Positions 33,567 to 47,740 are shown, counted from the first letter of the stretch. The stretch is DNA of 64,000 nucleotides from Mercurialis annua (GCF_937616625.2 NC_065571.1:30237879-30301878), one strand, 5' to 3'. A program made the numbers and translations. Notes: generated by a model from the sequence alone, not told the origin.

Positions 33567-35569
33567 TGTCACTACCCATTTTCATGAATCGCGACCGGCG
33601 CTAGGGTATGGGTAATGTAGTACCAAAACCCGTAGCTAGCCTTTCATTTAACATATAAACACTTAAACCTGTAGAAAACCAATGCTCGGGGGCAACGGAG
33701 ACTTCAGCCTAAATCTAGCAGTTATAATATTCAACAAATAAAATAACATGCTTTCCAATAATAATATTAATTCGGCTTAACATAAATAATTCTGAATAAT
33801 AATGTAACATGCCAAAGCAATAATAATCCAGTCGGACCAATCCGACAACAACTAAAATAAAATACAGACGTCTAGCCAACTACTGCGGTCTAAGAATAAA
33901 ATAGTTTGACAGTTTATCAAAAATAAATGGAACCTCCGAGGAAAAGTAAATGCGGAGATCACCAGACTCTCTCAGATCATAACCCTAGGAAAAATTGGGA
34001 AAACAACGGGGTCAGATATACTGAGATGAGTTTATACCACTATCTACATTTATTAAGTGGAAAACCTTTAAAAACCGTTAGAACATTTAATAACGATATT
34101 ACGATTAATAGTTGGAACCCTAATCCACAATTCTAAATATATCCATAATCCAATAGGTCTGGTCCCGAGAGCTAAACTACACCGAGTTACCACTGACCAT
34201 ACTTTTACTATATCCAGAGTCCCGAGAGCTGAGCTACACCGAGTTACTCTATTTGGTCCCGAGAGCTATGCTCACACCGAGTTACCACATTTCCATATAT
34301 ACCTTACCCAGATCATTACCGGTGCGCATGCAGTCCTAACGATGCCCATTAGGTAGCGTGTTCCAACTAAGAGCTATAATATAAAACAGTTCGAAATATA
34401 CGTACAACATATATATTTAATAGTAAAATAACAATTTACTTAATAAAGCGGTAAATAGTAAGTACAAACTCACTGCTTGCTAATCCACGTGAACACCGGC
34501 AAGCAACTAATCATGGTTCGCCTCTAAAACACGAATAGTAGACGAGTCTAGACAAATAAAATAATTATTAAAACAGACCCTAACTCTAGAGAGTACTAGA
34601 CACCACATAGGACTAGCACAAATTAACACGTCGGAATAAAACAAGACAGAACACACAAAAATACCCAATAGGTAATAAACGTTCAATTAACACAAGTATA
34701 TTGAGTTCTCGCTTAAAATCCAATTTATAAATATTATTTAATAATCTTTAAATAATAATTAATTTCTAAATAGTGGGTTAGCCGAGTTATCATTAACTAC
34801 CAAGCTAACCTCATTTGTCGGGTGACCCAAGTCTAACTCGACTCAAAACATTTTTCAATATGAACCCGAGTTTATATTTAGAAAACAATTCAATATAATA
34901 ATAATCCATTTTAAAAGCGGAACTCAATAACTTCAATTTCAAGTAACCCAAGTTACAACCCAAAAACTTAATTAAATAAATCTTATAAAAGTTTAGGGAC
35001 TAAATTGTACTTTAGCCAATTAAGGACTAAACTGTACTTTTGCCAATTTGGGACTAAATTGTACTTTAGCCAATTTGATATCCAAAATAAATTTAATTGC
35101 TTTTGTTTATAATTAATACAAAATGTAACTTTACTAATCAAAAACTTAGTTAAATAAGTTTTTAAAAACATTTAGGGGTCAAATTGTAATTTAGCCAATT
35201 TATACCAAATCGAAATTCAAAGTTAAATATAATTACCCGAGTAATTATATTAACTTAATTTTATAAAAATTTAACGTATAAAATTTATCCATTTAAAATC
35301 AAATTCATTATCGAAACAAAAGAAAATAACTTAAAGGACCTAATTAATTCAAACAAAACATATTAACAATCAAAGTGGCAAAAAAACCATCTTCTTCATT
35401 CAACTTAAAGGATTCCCGCCCAAGCTCCTCATCAAACACAAGATTAAAGTTACTGCTTCTAATCAACAATCAAAAATAATAACCTTTAGCAAGATTAATG
35501 ACCCAACAGTAGCTAACTCATAATCAACACATAATAACAAACACCCCATAACAAACGGAGAAAATGATA
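33567..35569 (-). repeat. Inner LTR 1, U3 half missing (about 2.0 kb)
   Basis: Starts tgtcactaccc and runs like the outer LTRs up to gagaaaatga, then switches to integrase sequence. About 1.1 kb is missing, including the LTR start, palindrome cluster and TATA box, so it cannot drive transcription or serve as a normal 3' LTR. The terminal gtcacgacccat of the left LTR reads gtcactacccat here. Confidence 0.9.
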
Positions 35570-37342
35570 GCTCTTGGTCAATCTCGACACTCTGAGGCAC
35601 AATCACGTGCGAAGGATCAGAAATGCACTTTATCAACATAGAAACATAAAACACAGGATGCACTAACGACATGTCTGGCGGCAGAACCAGATGATAAGCC
35701 ACAGCTCCAATCCTCTCTGAAATCTCATAAGGACCAATATACCTCGGTGCCAACATTCCCTTGACACCAAAACGAACCACGCCTTTCATAGGCGAAACGC
35801 GAAGAAACACAAGATCACCAACATGAAACTCAATGTCTTTCCTCTTCGGATCAGCATAACTCTTATGCCGACTAACAGCAGTCTCTAACCTCCGTTTGAT
35901 CAACGTTACCTTCTCTGAGGTAATCTGAATAATCTCAGCTCCCGAGAGTTTACGCTCTCCGACCTCCTCCCAACAGATAGGAGATCTACACTTGCGCCCG
36001 TACAAAGCCTCATACGGCGCCATCTCGATACTCGCGTGGTAACTGTTGTTGTAAGAAAACTCAATCAGCGGCAAATGAGTATCCCAGCTACCCTGAAAAT
36101 CAAGAACACACATCCTGAGCATATCCTCCAACGTCTGAATAGTTCTCTCAGACTGACCGTCAGTCTGAAGATGAAAAGATGTACTGAAATCCAACCGAGA
36201 ACCCAAGGATTCCTGTAACGCTTTCCAGAACCTCGAAGTGAACACAAAACCTCTGTCTGAAACAATAAAAACCGGTACACCATGCAAACTGATAATCCTT
36301 TCGATGTACAACTGAGCCAACCTCAAAGCAGGATAAGAAACCTTAATCGGAAGGAAATGAGCTGACTTGGTCATACGGTCAACTATCACCCAGATGGAAT
36401 CGTACCCCTGTCGAGTACATGGTAAGCCAACAACAAAATCCATGGAAATCCACTCCCACTTCCATTTTGGAATAGGTAGTGGCTGCAGATAGCCAAAAGG
36501 TCTCTGATTCTCCAGCTTCAACAGTAGGTACCCTTAAGATCATGGTACATCTTAGTAGAACCCAGATGAACACTATAAGCAGACTTGTGCGCTTCCTCTA
36601 GAATCTGGTCCCTAAAACCATCTGAATCTGGAACACACAATCTTGAACCATGTCTCAGAACACCATCCACAAAAGTGAACTCAGAATTTCCATCCTGCTG
36701 AACCTCCTCTATGATCCGTTTCAACTGTGGATCCTCAGCTTGTAAAGTTTTGATCCGATCAATCAAAACGGGTTGCACTTGTAACTGTGCTAACAAACAA
36801 CCAGCCTGAGAAATCTGAAAACCATAGCCCGAAGCTATCAAACTGTGCCACTCTCTAACCATGGGTCTACACCCAATCTCAGAAATATGTGCCAAACTTC
36901 CCGAAGACTTGCGACTCAACACATCGGCTACCACATTAGCCTTACCAGGATGGTACTGAATAGTACAGTCGTAGTCTTTCAGCAATTCTAACCACTTCCT
37001 CTGTCTCAAGTTCAATTCTCTCTGATCAAAGATATACTTCAGACTCTTATGATCAGTGAAAATCTCACAAGTAGCACCATATAAATAATGCCTCCAGATT
37101 TTCAGCGCAAAAACCACAGCTGCCAACTCTAAATCACGAGTAGAGTAATTCACCTCATGCTTCTTCAACTGTCTGGAAGCATAGGCAATCACCTGTCCAT
37201 GCTGCATTAGAACGCAACCCAAACCGATCTGAGACGCATCACAATACACTGTGAAACCATCAATTCCAGAAGGCAATGCCAAAACCGAAGCTGTAGTCAA
37301 AATCTCCTTGAGCTTTTCAAAGCTTGCCTCGCATTTGTCAGT
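35463..37342 (-). pseudogene. pol: Unit 2 RNase H and integrase, chromodomain replaced by LTR-read tail
   Basis: Same RNase H and integrase as unit 1, with the same 67-bp zinc-finger deletion near 36522. The frame passes through [14 protein letters not shown] and then, at the unit junction, into inverted LTR sequence, adding a hydrophobic tail of about 34 residues (FSPFVMGCLLLCV and on) before a stop at 35463. The chromodomain is therefore lost. Differs from unit 1 at several sites, for example YPALRLAQLYIERIISLHGV for [20 protein letters not shown]. The added tail has no sign of function. Confidence 0.9.
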
Positions 37343-38782
37343 TCACTCAAACTTAACACCCTTCTGTGTCAGTTTAGTCAACGGTGCAGATATTCTGGAG
37401 AAATCTTGCACGAACCGACGATAGTAGCCAGCTAAACCCAGAAAACTTCTGATCTTGGTAACTGACCTTGGCCTCTGCCAATCCATAACCGCCTCAATCT
37501 TCTTCGGATCAACCTTGATCCCATCTTTTGACACCACGTGTCCTAGAAAGGTAACCTGATCCAACCAGAACTCACATTTTGAGAACTTAGCATACAACTG
37601 ATGCTCACGCAACGTCTGTAGTATAGTCCTCAAATGGTAAGCATGCTCCTCCTCACTCCGAGAATAGATCAAAATGTCATCAATGAAAACGATAACGAAT
37701 TGATCTAAAAACGGCTTGAACACTCTGTTCATCATATCCATAAACAATGCTGGTGCGTTCGTCAGACCAAAGGACATAACCAGAAACTCAAAATGTCCAT
37801 AACGAGTCCGAAAAGCAGTCTTAGGCACATCTGCGTCACGGATCCAAAGCTGATGATACCCAGACCTCAAATCAATCTTGGAAAAAAACTTTGCACCCTG
37901 CAACTGGTCAAACAAATCATCGATGCGAGGAAGAGGATATCTGTTCTTGACAGTAGCCTTGTTCAACTGCCTGTAGTCGATACACGGTCGAAAGGAACCG
38001 TCTTTCTTCTTCACAAACAGAACTGGAGCATCCCATGGAGAAGTACTCGGTCTGATGAACCCGCTATCCAACAATTCTTGTAACTGGTCCTTCAACTCCT
38101 TCAGCTCTGCAGGAGCCATCCGATACGGCGGTATCGAAATCGGAGCTGTACCAGAAACCACATCAATGCAAAACTCAATATCATGATCAGGTGGTAATCC
38201 AGGAAATTCTTCTGGAAACACATCAGTGAACTCATTCACTATCGGAACACTATGCATATCACCACTCTCAAACTCCAAATCACGAACCACATCAAGAAAA
38301 CCCTGGCAACCCTTGCCTAACATCCGCTTTGCCTTGATGGCGGAAATCAGATTCTTAGGTGTCTCCGCCTTTTCTCCCTGAAAGGAAAAAGGTAGATCAC
38401 CTGGAATCCTAAACTCGACTGACTTCCCTCTACAGTCAATAGAAGCATAATGGCGCGACAGCCAATCCATCCCCAAGATGACATCAAAAGAAAGAACGTC
38501 AAGCACAATCAAATCAGCATATAATTCTCTACCCTGAATAACCACTGGACAAGAAGGATAAACGACATCTACTACTACACCTTCAGACATAGGTGTAGAC
38601 ACAGCTAGAGGTTCACTTAAAACAGATGGTGCCATACCCAATTTCCCAGCAAAACATGTAAATACAAACGAATGGGTTGCACCCGCATCAAATAATACCA
38701 AAGCATCAGTAAAGAAAATCGGAATGGTACCTTGCACTACAGCATTTGATGCACGCGCAACTTGAGGAGTAAGAGCAAACAC
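37343..38782 (-). pseudogene. pol: Unit 2 protease and reverse transcriptase
   Basis: 479 codons, almost identical to unit 1. It ends at the same TGG to TGA stop after GVKFE. Protease DAGATHSFV and catalytic FIDDILIYS are intact. It carries PALFMDMMN, like unit 1 and unlike unit 3. One of few differences is an Arg for His early on (QVARASNAV). Confidence 0.92.
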
Positions 38783-40306
38783 TCTGGCCTGACCCTGCGG
38801 CTGCTGCTGCGAACTCTGCCCAGTACCATAACTGTTGGAACCTCTACCACCGTTACCACGGCCACAAAAACCTCTACCACCAGAACCACGGCCCCGCTGG
38901 CCACCAAAAGATGCTGCAGGTTTGGAGTATCCTACAGACTATGTAAACGCAGGTCTCTGCTGCTGATAAGATGATTGCGCCACACTGGAGTTAGACATCT
39001 GCTGCCCAGATGTCGGACACTCCCTGGAAAAATGAGCCGGCTGGCCACAAGAGAAACAACCTCCAGGAGCTAACTGACACTGACCATAGTGCCTGCGTCT
39101 ACAATTCTGGCAGAACGGAATGTTCGATCTACCACTGTACCCGCGTTCTGAACCACGGTTACTCCACTGCTACTAGAGCTGTACGGAGCACTCCTAGCAC
39201 TATGCCTCCCTTTGTTGTGAGTACGGCGACTCCCCTTATTGGCCTGAGAAGAGCCATTGTAGTAGTTCCCACTACCATGCTGCACTGGGGCCTGATGCCC
39301 CCCACTAGGAACATCACTCTTTCCCTTCTGATTCTGGAAAGGGTCAGAGATCGTCCCAAACTGAATCAACGAATTCTCCATCCGTCGAGCACTGTCCACT
39401 ACCCGAGCAAACTCCATGTCTGCCCCTATCAGCAAAGGAAGAAATTCCGAGCCTAAACCCCTGATATAGCGGTCGTTCACTCGCCCACGATCACCCTGTA
39501 GATCCGTAGCAAACTTCCCCAAACGGACAAACTTTGTAGTGTAGTCTGTCACTGATCTATCCCCTTTCTTTAAACTTAGTAGCTTTTCTCTGAAATTCTC
39601 AGTAACAGAGAAGGGTAGATAGTAACCTCTGAACCTTGTCACAAAATCAGTCCAAGACAATGTAGCCATCTCTGGCCTGATATTATCGCGAAACCAGTCC
39701 TTAGCTGGACCCTTCAGCGACATCTCCACAAGCATCACTGACTGACGATCAGTAGCTTGAATTCTCTGACTATTGTACTCAAACTCTTCCAAAAAGTCAA
39801 GAGCATCCCCAGTACCATCAAACGAAGTCGGATTAAACTTTGTGTAGGTAATCACCATCTCTCTCTGTCAGAATGTGACCGACACCAGCAAGTCCACCCA
39901 TACCAGCTACAGCACCAGCCTGAGGTTGCTGTTGCTGCGCTAACTGACCCAGTACAGTACACTGATTCTGCAAAAGAGCCTGGTTGTTCTGCATCTCGAC
40001 AATCCCAGCCAAGAAAGTAGTGAAGTCGAACGCCTGCATATTCGGTGCCTGTTGCACCCCTGGTGCCTGCTGCACATTCGGCGCCTGCTGTACATTCGGT
40101 GCCTGAACACCTGCTGCACCACGTCCTCTAGCTCCACCTCTACCAGCACCAGCTCCTCTACCTCTGCCAACACCTCTACCCCTACCACGTCCAGCATTGG
40201 CCGGAACTGGTGGTACATTCTGATCGACTTCCATGGAAATCGCATCATCAGCCACAGCTTCTTGCTCTGCCGCAGCACGAGCACGAGTACGAACAACATT
40301 GTCCAT
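38783..40306 (-). pseudogene. gag: Unit 2 gag
   Basis: Same structure and breaks as unit 1: ATG at 40304-40306, Gly/Arg-rich and QAPN-repeat N-terminus, frame shift near 39852, capsid-like core 39070-39858, zinc knuckles, and TAG near 38939-38941. Shares changes with unit 3 relative to unit 1, such as TYTKFNPTSF for TYTKLNPTSF and RRMENSLIQ for RRMENLLIQ. Confidence 0.88.
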
Positions 40307-40637
40307 ATCCTAAGGATTGAACAAAAAACAATTTAAATAACACATAATTCATACCCAAGTATGAAACAAAACAAGTAACAACTTTGGATTTCCCGAGAAA
40401 TCAACAGCAATTAAAGCATTCACCCAAGTGAAATAAAATTAACATTTAACAGCATCAAATCAACATATAATTATTGACTCGACGCAATCCTATTGGTGTA
40501 GGCGGAATATTTTAAAAATCAAAAGATGACGTTTTTAAAGACATGACAGAAACCTATATCCGCAGTAGTTCCTAAGACACAACCATACTTAACAGAGTAA
40601 ACACATAGCAAGCAATTGGCCTTGGTTTGAAACCAAA

Positions 40638-40649
40638 GCTCTGATACCA
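40638..40649 (-). other. Primer-binding site, unit 2
   Basis: gctctgatacca, complement of TGGTATCAGAGC, at the expected 7,087-bp offset from unit 1. Confidence 0.88.
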
Positions 40650-40653
40650 AGTT

Positions 40654-42656
40654 TGTCACTACCCATTTTCATGAATCGCGACCGGCGCTAGGGTATGGGT
40701 AATGTAGTACCAAAACCCGTAGCTAGCCTTTCATTTAACATATAAACACTTAAACCTGTAGAAAACCAATGCTCGGGGGCAACGGAGACTTCAGCCTAAA
40801 TCTAGCAGTTATAATATTCAACAAATAAAATAACATGCTTTCCAATAATAATATTAATTCGGCTTAACATAAATAATTCTGAATAATAATGTAACATGCC
40901 AAAGCAATAATAATCCAGTCGGACCAATCCGACAACAACTAAAATAAAATACAGACGTCTAGCCAACTACTGCGGTCTAAGAATAAAATAGTTTGACAGT
41001 TTATCAAAAATAAATGGAACCTCCGAGGAAAAGTAAATGCGGAGATCACCAGACTCTCTCAGATCATAACCCTAGGAAAAATTGGGAAAACAACGGGGTC
41101 AGATATACTGAGATGAGTTTATACCACTATCGACATTTATTAAGTGGAAAACCTTTAAAAACCGTTAGAACATTTAATAACGATATTACGATTAATAGTT
41201 GGAACCCTAATCCACAATTCTAAATATATCCATAATCCAATAGGTCTGGTCCCGAGAGCTAAACTACACCGAGTTACCACTGACCATACTTTTACTATAT
41301 CCAGAGTCCCGAGAGCTGAGCTACACCGAGTTACTCTATTTGGTCCCGAGAGCTATGCTCACACCGAGTTACCACATTTCCATATATACCTTACCCAGAT
41401 CATTACCGGTGCGCATGCAGTCCTAACGATGCCCATTAGGTAGCGTGTTCCAACTAAGAGCTATAATATAAAACAGTTCGAAATATACGTACAACATATA
41501 TATTTAATAGTAAAATAACAATTTACTTAATAAAGCGGTAAATAGTAAGTACAAACTCACTGCTTGCTAATCCACGTGAACACCGGCAAGCAACTAATCA
41601 TGGTTCGCCTCTAAAACACGAATAGTAGACGAGTCTAGACAAATAAAATAATTATTAAAACAGACCCTAACTCTAGAGAGTACTAGACACCACATAGGAC
41701 TAGCACAAATTAACACGTCGGAATAAAACAAGACAGAACACACAAAAATACCCAATAGGTAATAAACGTTCAATTAACACAAGTATATTGAGTTCTCGCT
41801 TAAAATCCAATTTATAAATATTATTTAATAATCTTTAAATAATAATTAATTTCTAAATAGTGGGTTAGCCGAGTTATCATTAACTACCAAGCTAACCTCA
41901 TTTGTCGGGTGACCCAAGTCTAACTCGACTCAAAACATTTTTCAATATGAACCCGAGTTTATATTTAGAAAACAATTCAATATAATAATAATCCATTTTA
42001 AAAGCGGAACTCAATAACTTCAATTTCAAGTAACCCAAGTTACAACCCAAAAACTTAATTAAATAAATCTTATAAAAGTTTAGGGACTAAATTGTACTTT
42101 AGCCAATTAAGGACTAAACTGTACTTTTGCCAATTTGGGAATAAATTGTACTTTAACCAATTTGATATCCAAAATAAATTTAATTGCTTTTGTTTATAAT
42201 TAATACAAAATGTAACTTTACTAATCAAAAACTTAGTTAAATAAGTTTTTAAAAACATTTAGGGGTCAAATTGTAATTTAGCCAATTTATACCAAATCGA
42301 AATTCAAAGTTAAATATAATTACCCGAGTAATTATATTAACTTAATTTTATAAAAATTTAACGTATAAAATTTATCCATTTAAAATCAAATTCATTATCG
42401 AAACAAAAGAAAATAACTTAAAGGACCTAATTAATTCAAACAAAACATATTAACAATCAAAGTGGCAAAAAAACCATCTTCTTCATTCAACTTAAAGGAT
42501 TCCCGCCCAAGCTCCTCATCAAACACAAGATTAAAGTTACTGCTTCTAATCAACAATCAAAAATAATAACCTTTAGCAAGATTAATGACCCAACAGTAGC
42601 TAACTCATAATCAACACATAATAACAAACACCCCATAACAAACGGAGAAAATGATA
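40654..42656 (-). repeat. Inner LTR 2, U3 half missing
   Basis: Nearly identical to inner LTR 1, with the same breakpoint into integrase sequence. A few substitutions are seen, such as ggaataaattg for ggactaaattg. Confidence 0.9.
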
Positions 42657-44429
42657 GCTCTTGGTCAATCTCGACACTCTGAGGCACAATCACGTGCGAA
42701 GGATCAGAAATGCACTTTATCAACATAGAAACATAAAACACAGGATGCACTAACGACATGTCTGGCGGCAGAACCAGATGATAAGCCACAGCTCCAATCC
42801 TCTCTGAAATCTCATAAGGACCAATATACCTCGGTGCCAACATTCCCTTGACACCAAAACGAACCACGCCTTTCATAGGCGAAACGCGAAGAAACACAAG
42901 ATCACCAACATGAAACTCAATGTCTTTCCTCTTCGGATCAGCATAACTCTTATGCCGACTAACAGCAGTCTCTAACCTCCGTTTGATCAACGTTACCTTC
43001 TCTGAGGTAATCTGAATAATCTCAGCTCCCGAGAGTTTACGCTCTCCGACCTCCTCCCAACAGATAGGAGATCTACACTTGCGCCCGTACAAAGCCTCAT
43101 ACGGCGCCATCTCGATACTCGCGTGGTAACTGTTGTTGTAAGAAAACTCAATCAGCGGCAAATGAGTATCCCAGCTACCCTGAAAATCAAGAACACACAT
43201 CCTGAGCATATCCTCCAACGTCTGAATAGTTCTCTCAGACTGACCGTCAGTCTGAAGATGAAAAGATGTACTGAAATCCAACCGAGAACCCAAGGATTCC
43301 TGTAACGCTTTCCAGAACCTCGAAGTGAACACAAAACCTCTGTCTGAAACAATAAAAACCGGTACACCATGCAAACTGATAATCCTTTCGATGTACAACT
43401 GAGCCAACCTCAAAGCAGGATAAGAAACCTTAATCGGAAGGAAATGAGCTGACTTGGTCATACGGTCAACTATCACCCAGATGGAATCGTACCCCTGTCG
43501 AGTACATGGTAAGCCAACAACAAAATCCATGGAAATCCACTCCCACTTCCATTTTGGAATAGGTAGTGGCTGCAGATAGCCAAAAGGTCTCTGATTCTCC
43601 AGCTTCAACAGTAGGTACCCTTAAGATCATGGTACATCTTAGTAGAACCCAGATGAACACTATAAGCAGACTTGTGCGCTTCCTCTAGAATCTGGTCCCT
43701 AAAACCATCTGAATCTGGAACACACAATCTTGAACCATGTCTCAGAACACCATCCACAAAAGTGAACTCAGAATTTCCATCCTGCTGAACCTCCTCTATG
43801 ATCCGTTTCAACTGTGGATCCTCAGCTTGTAAAGTTTTGATCCGATCAATCAAAACGGGTTGCACTTGTAACTGTGCTAACAAACAACCAGCCTGAGAAA
43901 TCTGAAAACCATAGCCCGAAGCTATCAAACTGTGCCACTCTCTAACCATGGGTCTACACCCAATCTCAGAAATATGTGCCAAACTTCCCGAAGACTTGCG
44001 ACTCAACACATCGGCTACCACATTAGCCTTACCAGGATGGTACTGAATAGTACAGTCGTAGTCTTTCAGCAATTCTAACCACTTCCTCTGTCTCAAGTTC
44101 AATTCTCTCTGATCAAAGATATACTTCAGACTCTTATGATCAGTGAAAATCTCACAAGTAGCACCATATAAATAATGCCTCCAGATTTTCAGCGCAAAAA
44201 CCACAGCTGCCAACTCTAAATCATGAGTAGAGTAATTCACCTCATGCTTCTTCAACTGTCTGGAAGCATAGGCAATCACCTGTCCATGCTGCATTAGAAC
44301 GCAACCCAAACCGATCTGAGACGCATCACAATACACTGTGAAACCATCAATTCCAGAAGGCAATGCCAAAACCGAAGCTGTAGTCAAAATCTCCTTGAGC
44401 TTTTCAAAGCTTGCCTCGCATTTGTCAGT
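42550..44429 (-). pseudogene. pol: Unit 3 RNase H and integrase, chromodomain replaced by LTR-read tail
   Basis: Near-copy of unit 2 (same zinc-finger deletion near 43609, same fused LTR-read tail ending at 42550). Differs from unit 2 in the RNase H at STHDLELA for STRDLELA. Confidence 0.9.
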
Positions 44430-45869
44430 TCACTCAAACTTAACACCCTTCTGTGTCAGTTTAGTCAACGGTGCAGATATTCTGGAGAAATCTTGCACGA
44501 ACCGACGATAGTAGCCAGCTAAACCCAGAAAACTTCTGATCTTGGTAACTGACCTTGGCCTCTGCCAATCCATAACCGCCTCAATCTTCTTCGGATCAAC
44601 CTTGATCCCATCTTTTGACACCACGTGTCCTAGAAAGGTAACCTGATCCAACCAGAACTCACATTTTGAGAACTTAGCATACAACTGATGCTCACGCAAC
44701 GTCTGTAGTATAGTCCTCAAATGGTAAGCATGCTCCTCCTCACTCCGAGAATAGATCAAAATGTCATCAATGAAAACGATAACGAATTGATCTAAAAACG
44801 GCTTGAACACTCTGTTCATCATATCCATAAACGCTGCTGGTGCGTTCGTCAGACCAAAGGACATAACCAGAAACTCAAAATGTCCATAACGAGTCCGAAA
44901 AGCAGTCTTAGGCACATCTGCGTCACGGATCCAAAGCTGATGATACCCAGACCTCAAATCAATCTTGGAAAAAAACTTTGCACCCTGCAACTGGTCAAAC
45001 AAATCATCGATGCGAGGAAGAGGATATCTGTTCTTGACAGTAGCCTTGTTCAACTGCCTGTAGTCGATACACGGTCGAAAGGAACCGTCTTTCTTCTTCA
45101 CAAACAGAACTGGAGCATCCCATGGAGAAGTACTCGGTCTGATGAACCCGCTATCCAACAATTCTTGTAACTGGTCCTTCAACTCCTTCAGCTCTGCAGG
45201 AGCCATCCGATACGGCGGTATCGAAATCGGAGCTGTACCAGAAACCACATCAATGCAAAACTCAATATCATGATCAGGTGGTAATCCAGGAAATTCTTCT
45301 GGAAACACATCAGTGAACTCATTCACTATCGGAACACTATGCATATCACCACTCTCAAACTCCAAATCACGAACCACATCAAGAAAACCCTGGCAACCCT
45401 TGCCTAACATCCGCTTTGCCTTGATGGCGGAAATCAGATTCTTAGGTGTCTCCGCCTTTTCTCCCTGAAAGGAAAAAGGTAGATCACCTGGAATCCTAAA
45501 CTCGACTGACTTCCCTCTACAGTCAATAGAAGCATAATGGCGCGACAGCCAATCCATCCCCAAGATGACATCAAAAGAAAGAACGTCAAGCACAATCAAA
45601 TCAGCATATAATTCTCTACCCTGAATAACCACTGGACAAGAAGGATAAACGACATCTACTACTACACCTTCAGACATAGGTGTAGACACAGCTAGAGGTT
45701 CACTTAAAACAGATGGTGCCATACCCAATTTCCCAGCAAAACATGTAAATACAAACGAATGGGTTGCACCCGCATCAAATAATACCAAAGCATCAGTAAA
45801 GAAAATCGGAATGGTACCTTGCACTACAGCATTTGATGCACGCGCAACTTGAGGAGTAAGAGCAAACAC
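44430..45869 (-). pseudogene. pol: Unit 3 protease and reverse transcriptase
   Basis: Near-copy of unit 2, ending at the same TGA. Reads [10 protein letters not shown], the form also found in A and C, where units 1 and 2 have [10 protein letters not shown]. That makes unit 3 ancestral at this site and suggests gene conversion or exchange between units. Confidence 0.92.
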
Positions 45870-47393
45870 TCTGGCCTGACCCTGCGGCTGCTGCTGCGAA
45901 CTCTGCCCAGTACCATAACTGTTGGAACCTCTACCACCGTTACCACGGCCACAAAAACCTCTACCACCAGAACCACGGCCCCGCTGGCCACCAAAAGATG
46001 CTGCAGGTTTGGAGTATCCTACAGACTATGTAAACGCAGGTCTCTGCTGCTGATAAGATGATTGCGCCACACTGGAGTTAGACATCTGCTGCCCAGATGT
46101 CGGACACTCCCTGGAAAAATGAGCCGGCTGGCCACAAGAGAAACAACCTCCAGGAGCTAACTGACACTGACCATAGTGCCTGCGTCTACAATTCTGGCAG
46201 AACGGAATGTTCGATCTACCACTGTACCCGCGTTCTGAACCACGGTTACTCCACTGCTACTAGAGCTGTACGGAGCACTCCTAGCACTATGCCTCCCTTT
46301 GTTGTGAGTACGGCGACTCCCCTTATTGGCCTGAGAAGAGCCATTGTAGTAGTTCCCACTACCATGCTGCACTGGGGCCTGATGCCCCCCACTAGGAACA
46401 TCACTCTTTCCCTTCTGATTCTGGAAAGGGTCAGAGATCGTCCCAAACTGAATCAACGAATTCTCCATCCGTCGAGCACTGTCCACTACCCGAGCAAACT
46501 CCATGTCTGCCCCTATCAGCAAAGGAAGAAATTCCGAGCCTAAACCCCTGATATAGCGGTCGTTCACTCGCCCACGATCACCCTGTAGATCCGTAGCAAA
46601 CTTCCCCAAACGGACAAACTTTGTAGTGTAGTCTGTCACTGATCTATCCCCTTTCTTTAAACTTAGTAGCTTTTCTCTGAAATTCTCAGTAACAGAGAAG
46701 GGTAGATAGTAACCTCTGAACCTTGTCACAAAATCAGTCCAAGACAATGTAGCCATCTCTGGCCTGATATTATCGCGAAACCAGTCCTTAGCTGGACCCT
46801 TCAGCGACATCTCCACAAGCATCACTGACTGACGATCAGTAGCTTGAATTCTCTGACTATTGTACTCAAACTCTTCCAAAAAGTCAAGAGCATCCCCAGT
46901 ACCATCAAACGAAGTCGGATTAAACTTTGTGTAGGTAATCACCATCTCTCTCTGTCAGAATGTGACCGACACCAGCAAGTCCACCCATACCAGCTACAGC
47001 ACCAGCCTGAGGTTGCTGTTGCTGCGCTAACTGACCCAGTACAGTACACTGATTCTGCAAAAGAGCCTGGTTGTTCTGCATCTCGACAATCCCAGCCAAG
47101 AAAGTAGTGAAGTCGAACGCCTGCATATTCGGTGCCTGTTGCACCCCTGGTGCCTGCTGCACATTCGGTGCCTGCTGTACATTCGGTGCCTGAACACCTG
47201 CTGCACCACGTCCTCTAGCTCCACCTCTACCAGCACCAGCTCCTCTACCTCTGCCAACACCTCTACCCCTACCACGTCCAGCATTGGCCGGAACTGGTGG
47301 TACATTCTGATCGACTTCCATGGAAATCGCATCATCAGCCACAGCTTCTTGCTCTGCCGCAGCACGAGCACGAGTACGAACAACATTGTCCAT
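45870..47393 (-). pseudogene. gag: Unit 3 gag
   Basis: ATG at 47391-47393. Same frame shifts (near 46939 and near 46170) and TAG (near 46026-46028) as the other units. Protein-level differences from unit 2 are minimal. Confidence 0.88.
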
Positions 47394-47724
47394 ATCCTAA
47401 GGATTGAACAAAAAACAATTTAAATAACACATAATTCATACCCAAGTATGAAACAAAACAAGTAACAACTTTGGATTTCCCGAGAAATCAACAGCAATTA
47501 AAGCATTCACCCAAGTGAAATAAAATTAACATTTAACAGCATCAAATCAACATATAATTATTGACTCGACGCAATCCTATTGGTGTAGGCGGAATATTTT
47601 AAAAATCAAAAGATGACGTTTTTAAAGACATGACAGAAACCTATATCCGCAGTAGTTCCTAAGACACAACCATACTTAACAGAGTAAACACATAGCAAGC
47701 AATTGGCCTTGGTTTGAAACCAAA

Positions 47725-47736
47725 GCTCTGATACCA
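47725..47736 (-). other. Primer-binding site, unit 3
   Basis: gctctgatacca four bases from the edge of the right outer LTR (47741). This is the original 5' end of element F on the minus strand. Confidence 0.9.
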
Positions 47737-47740
47737 AGTT

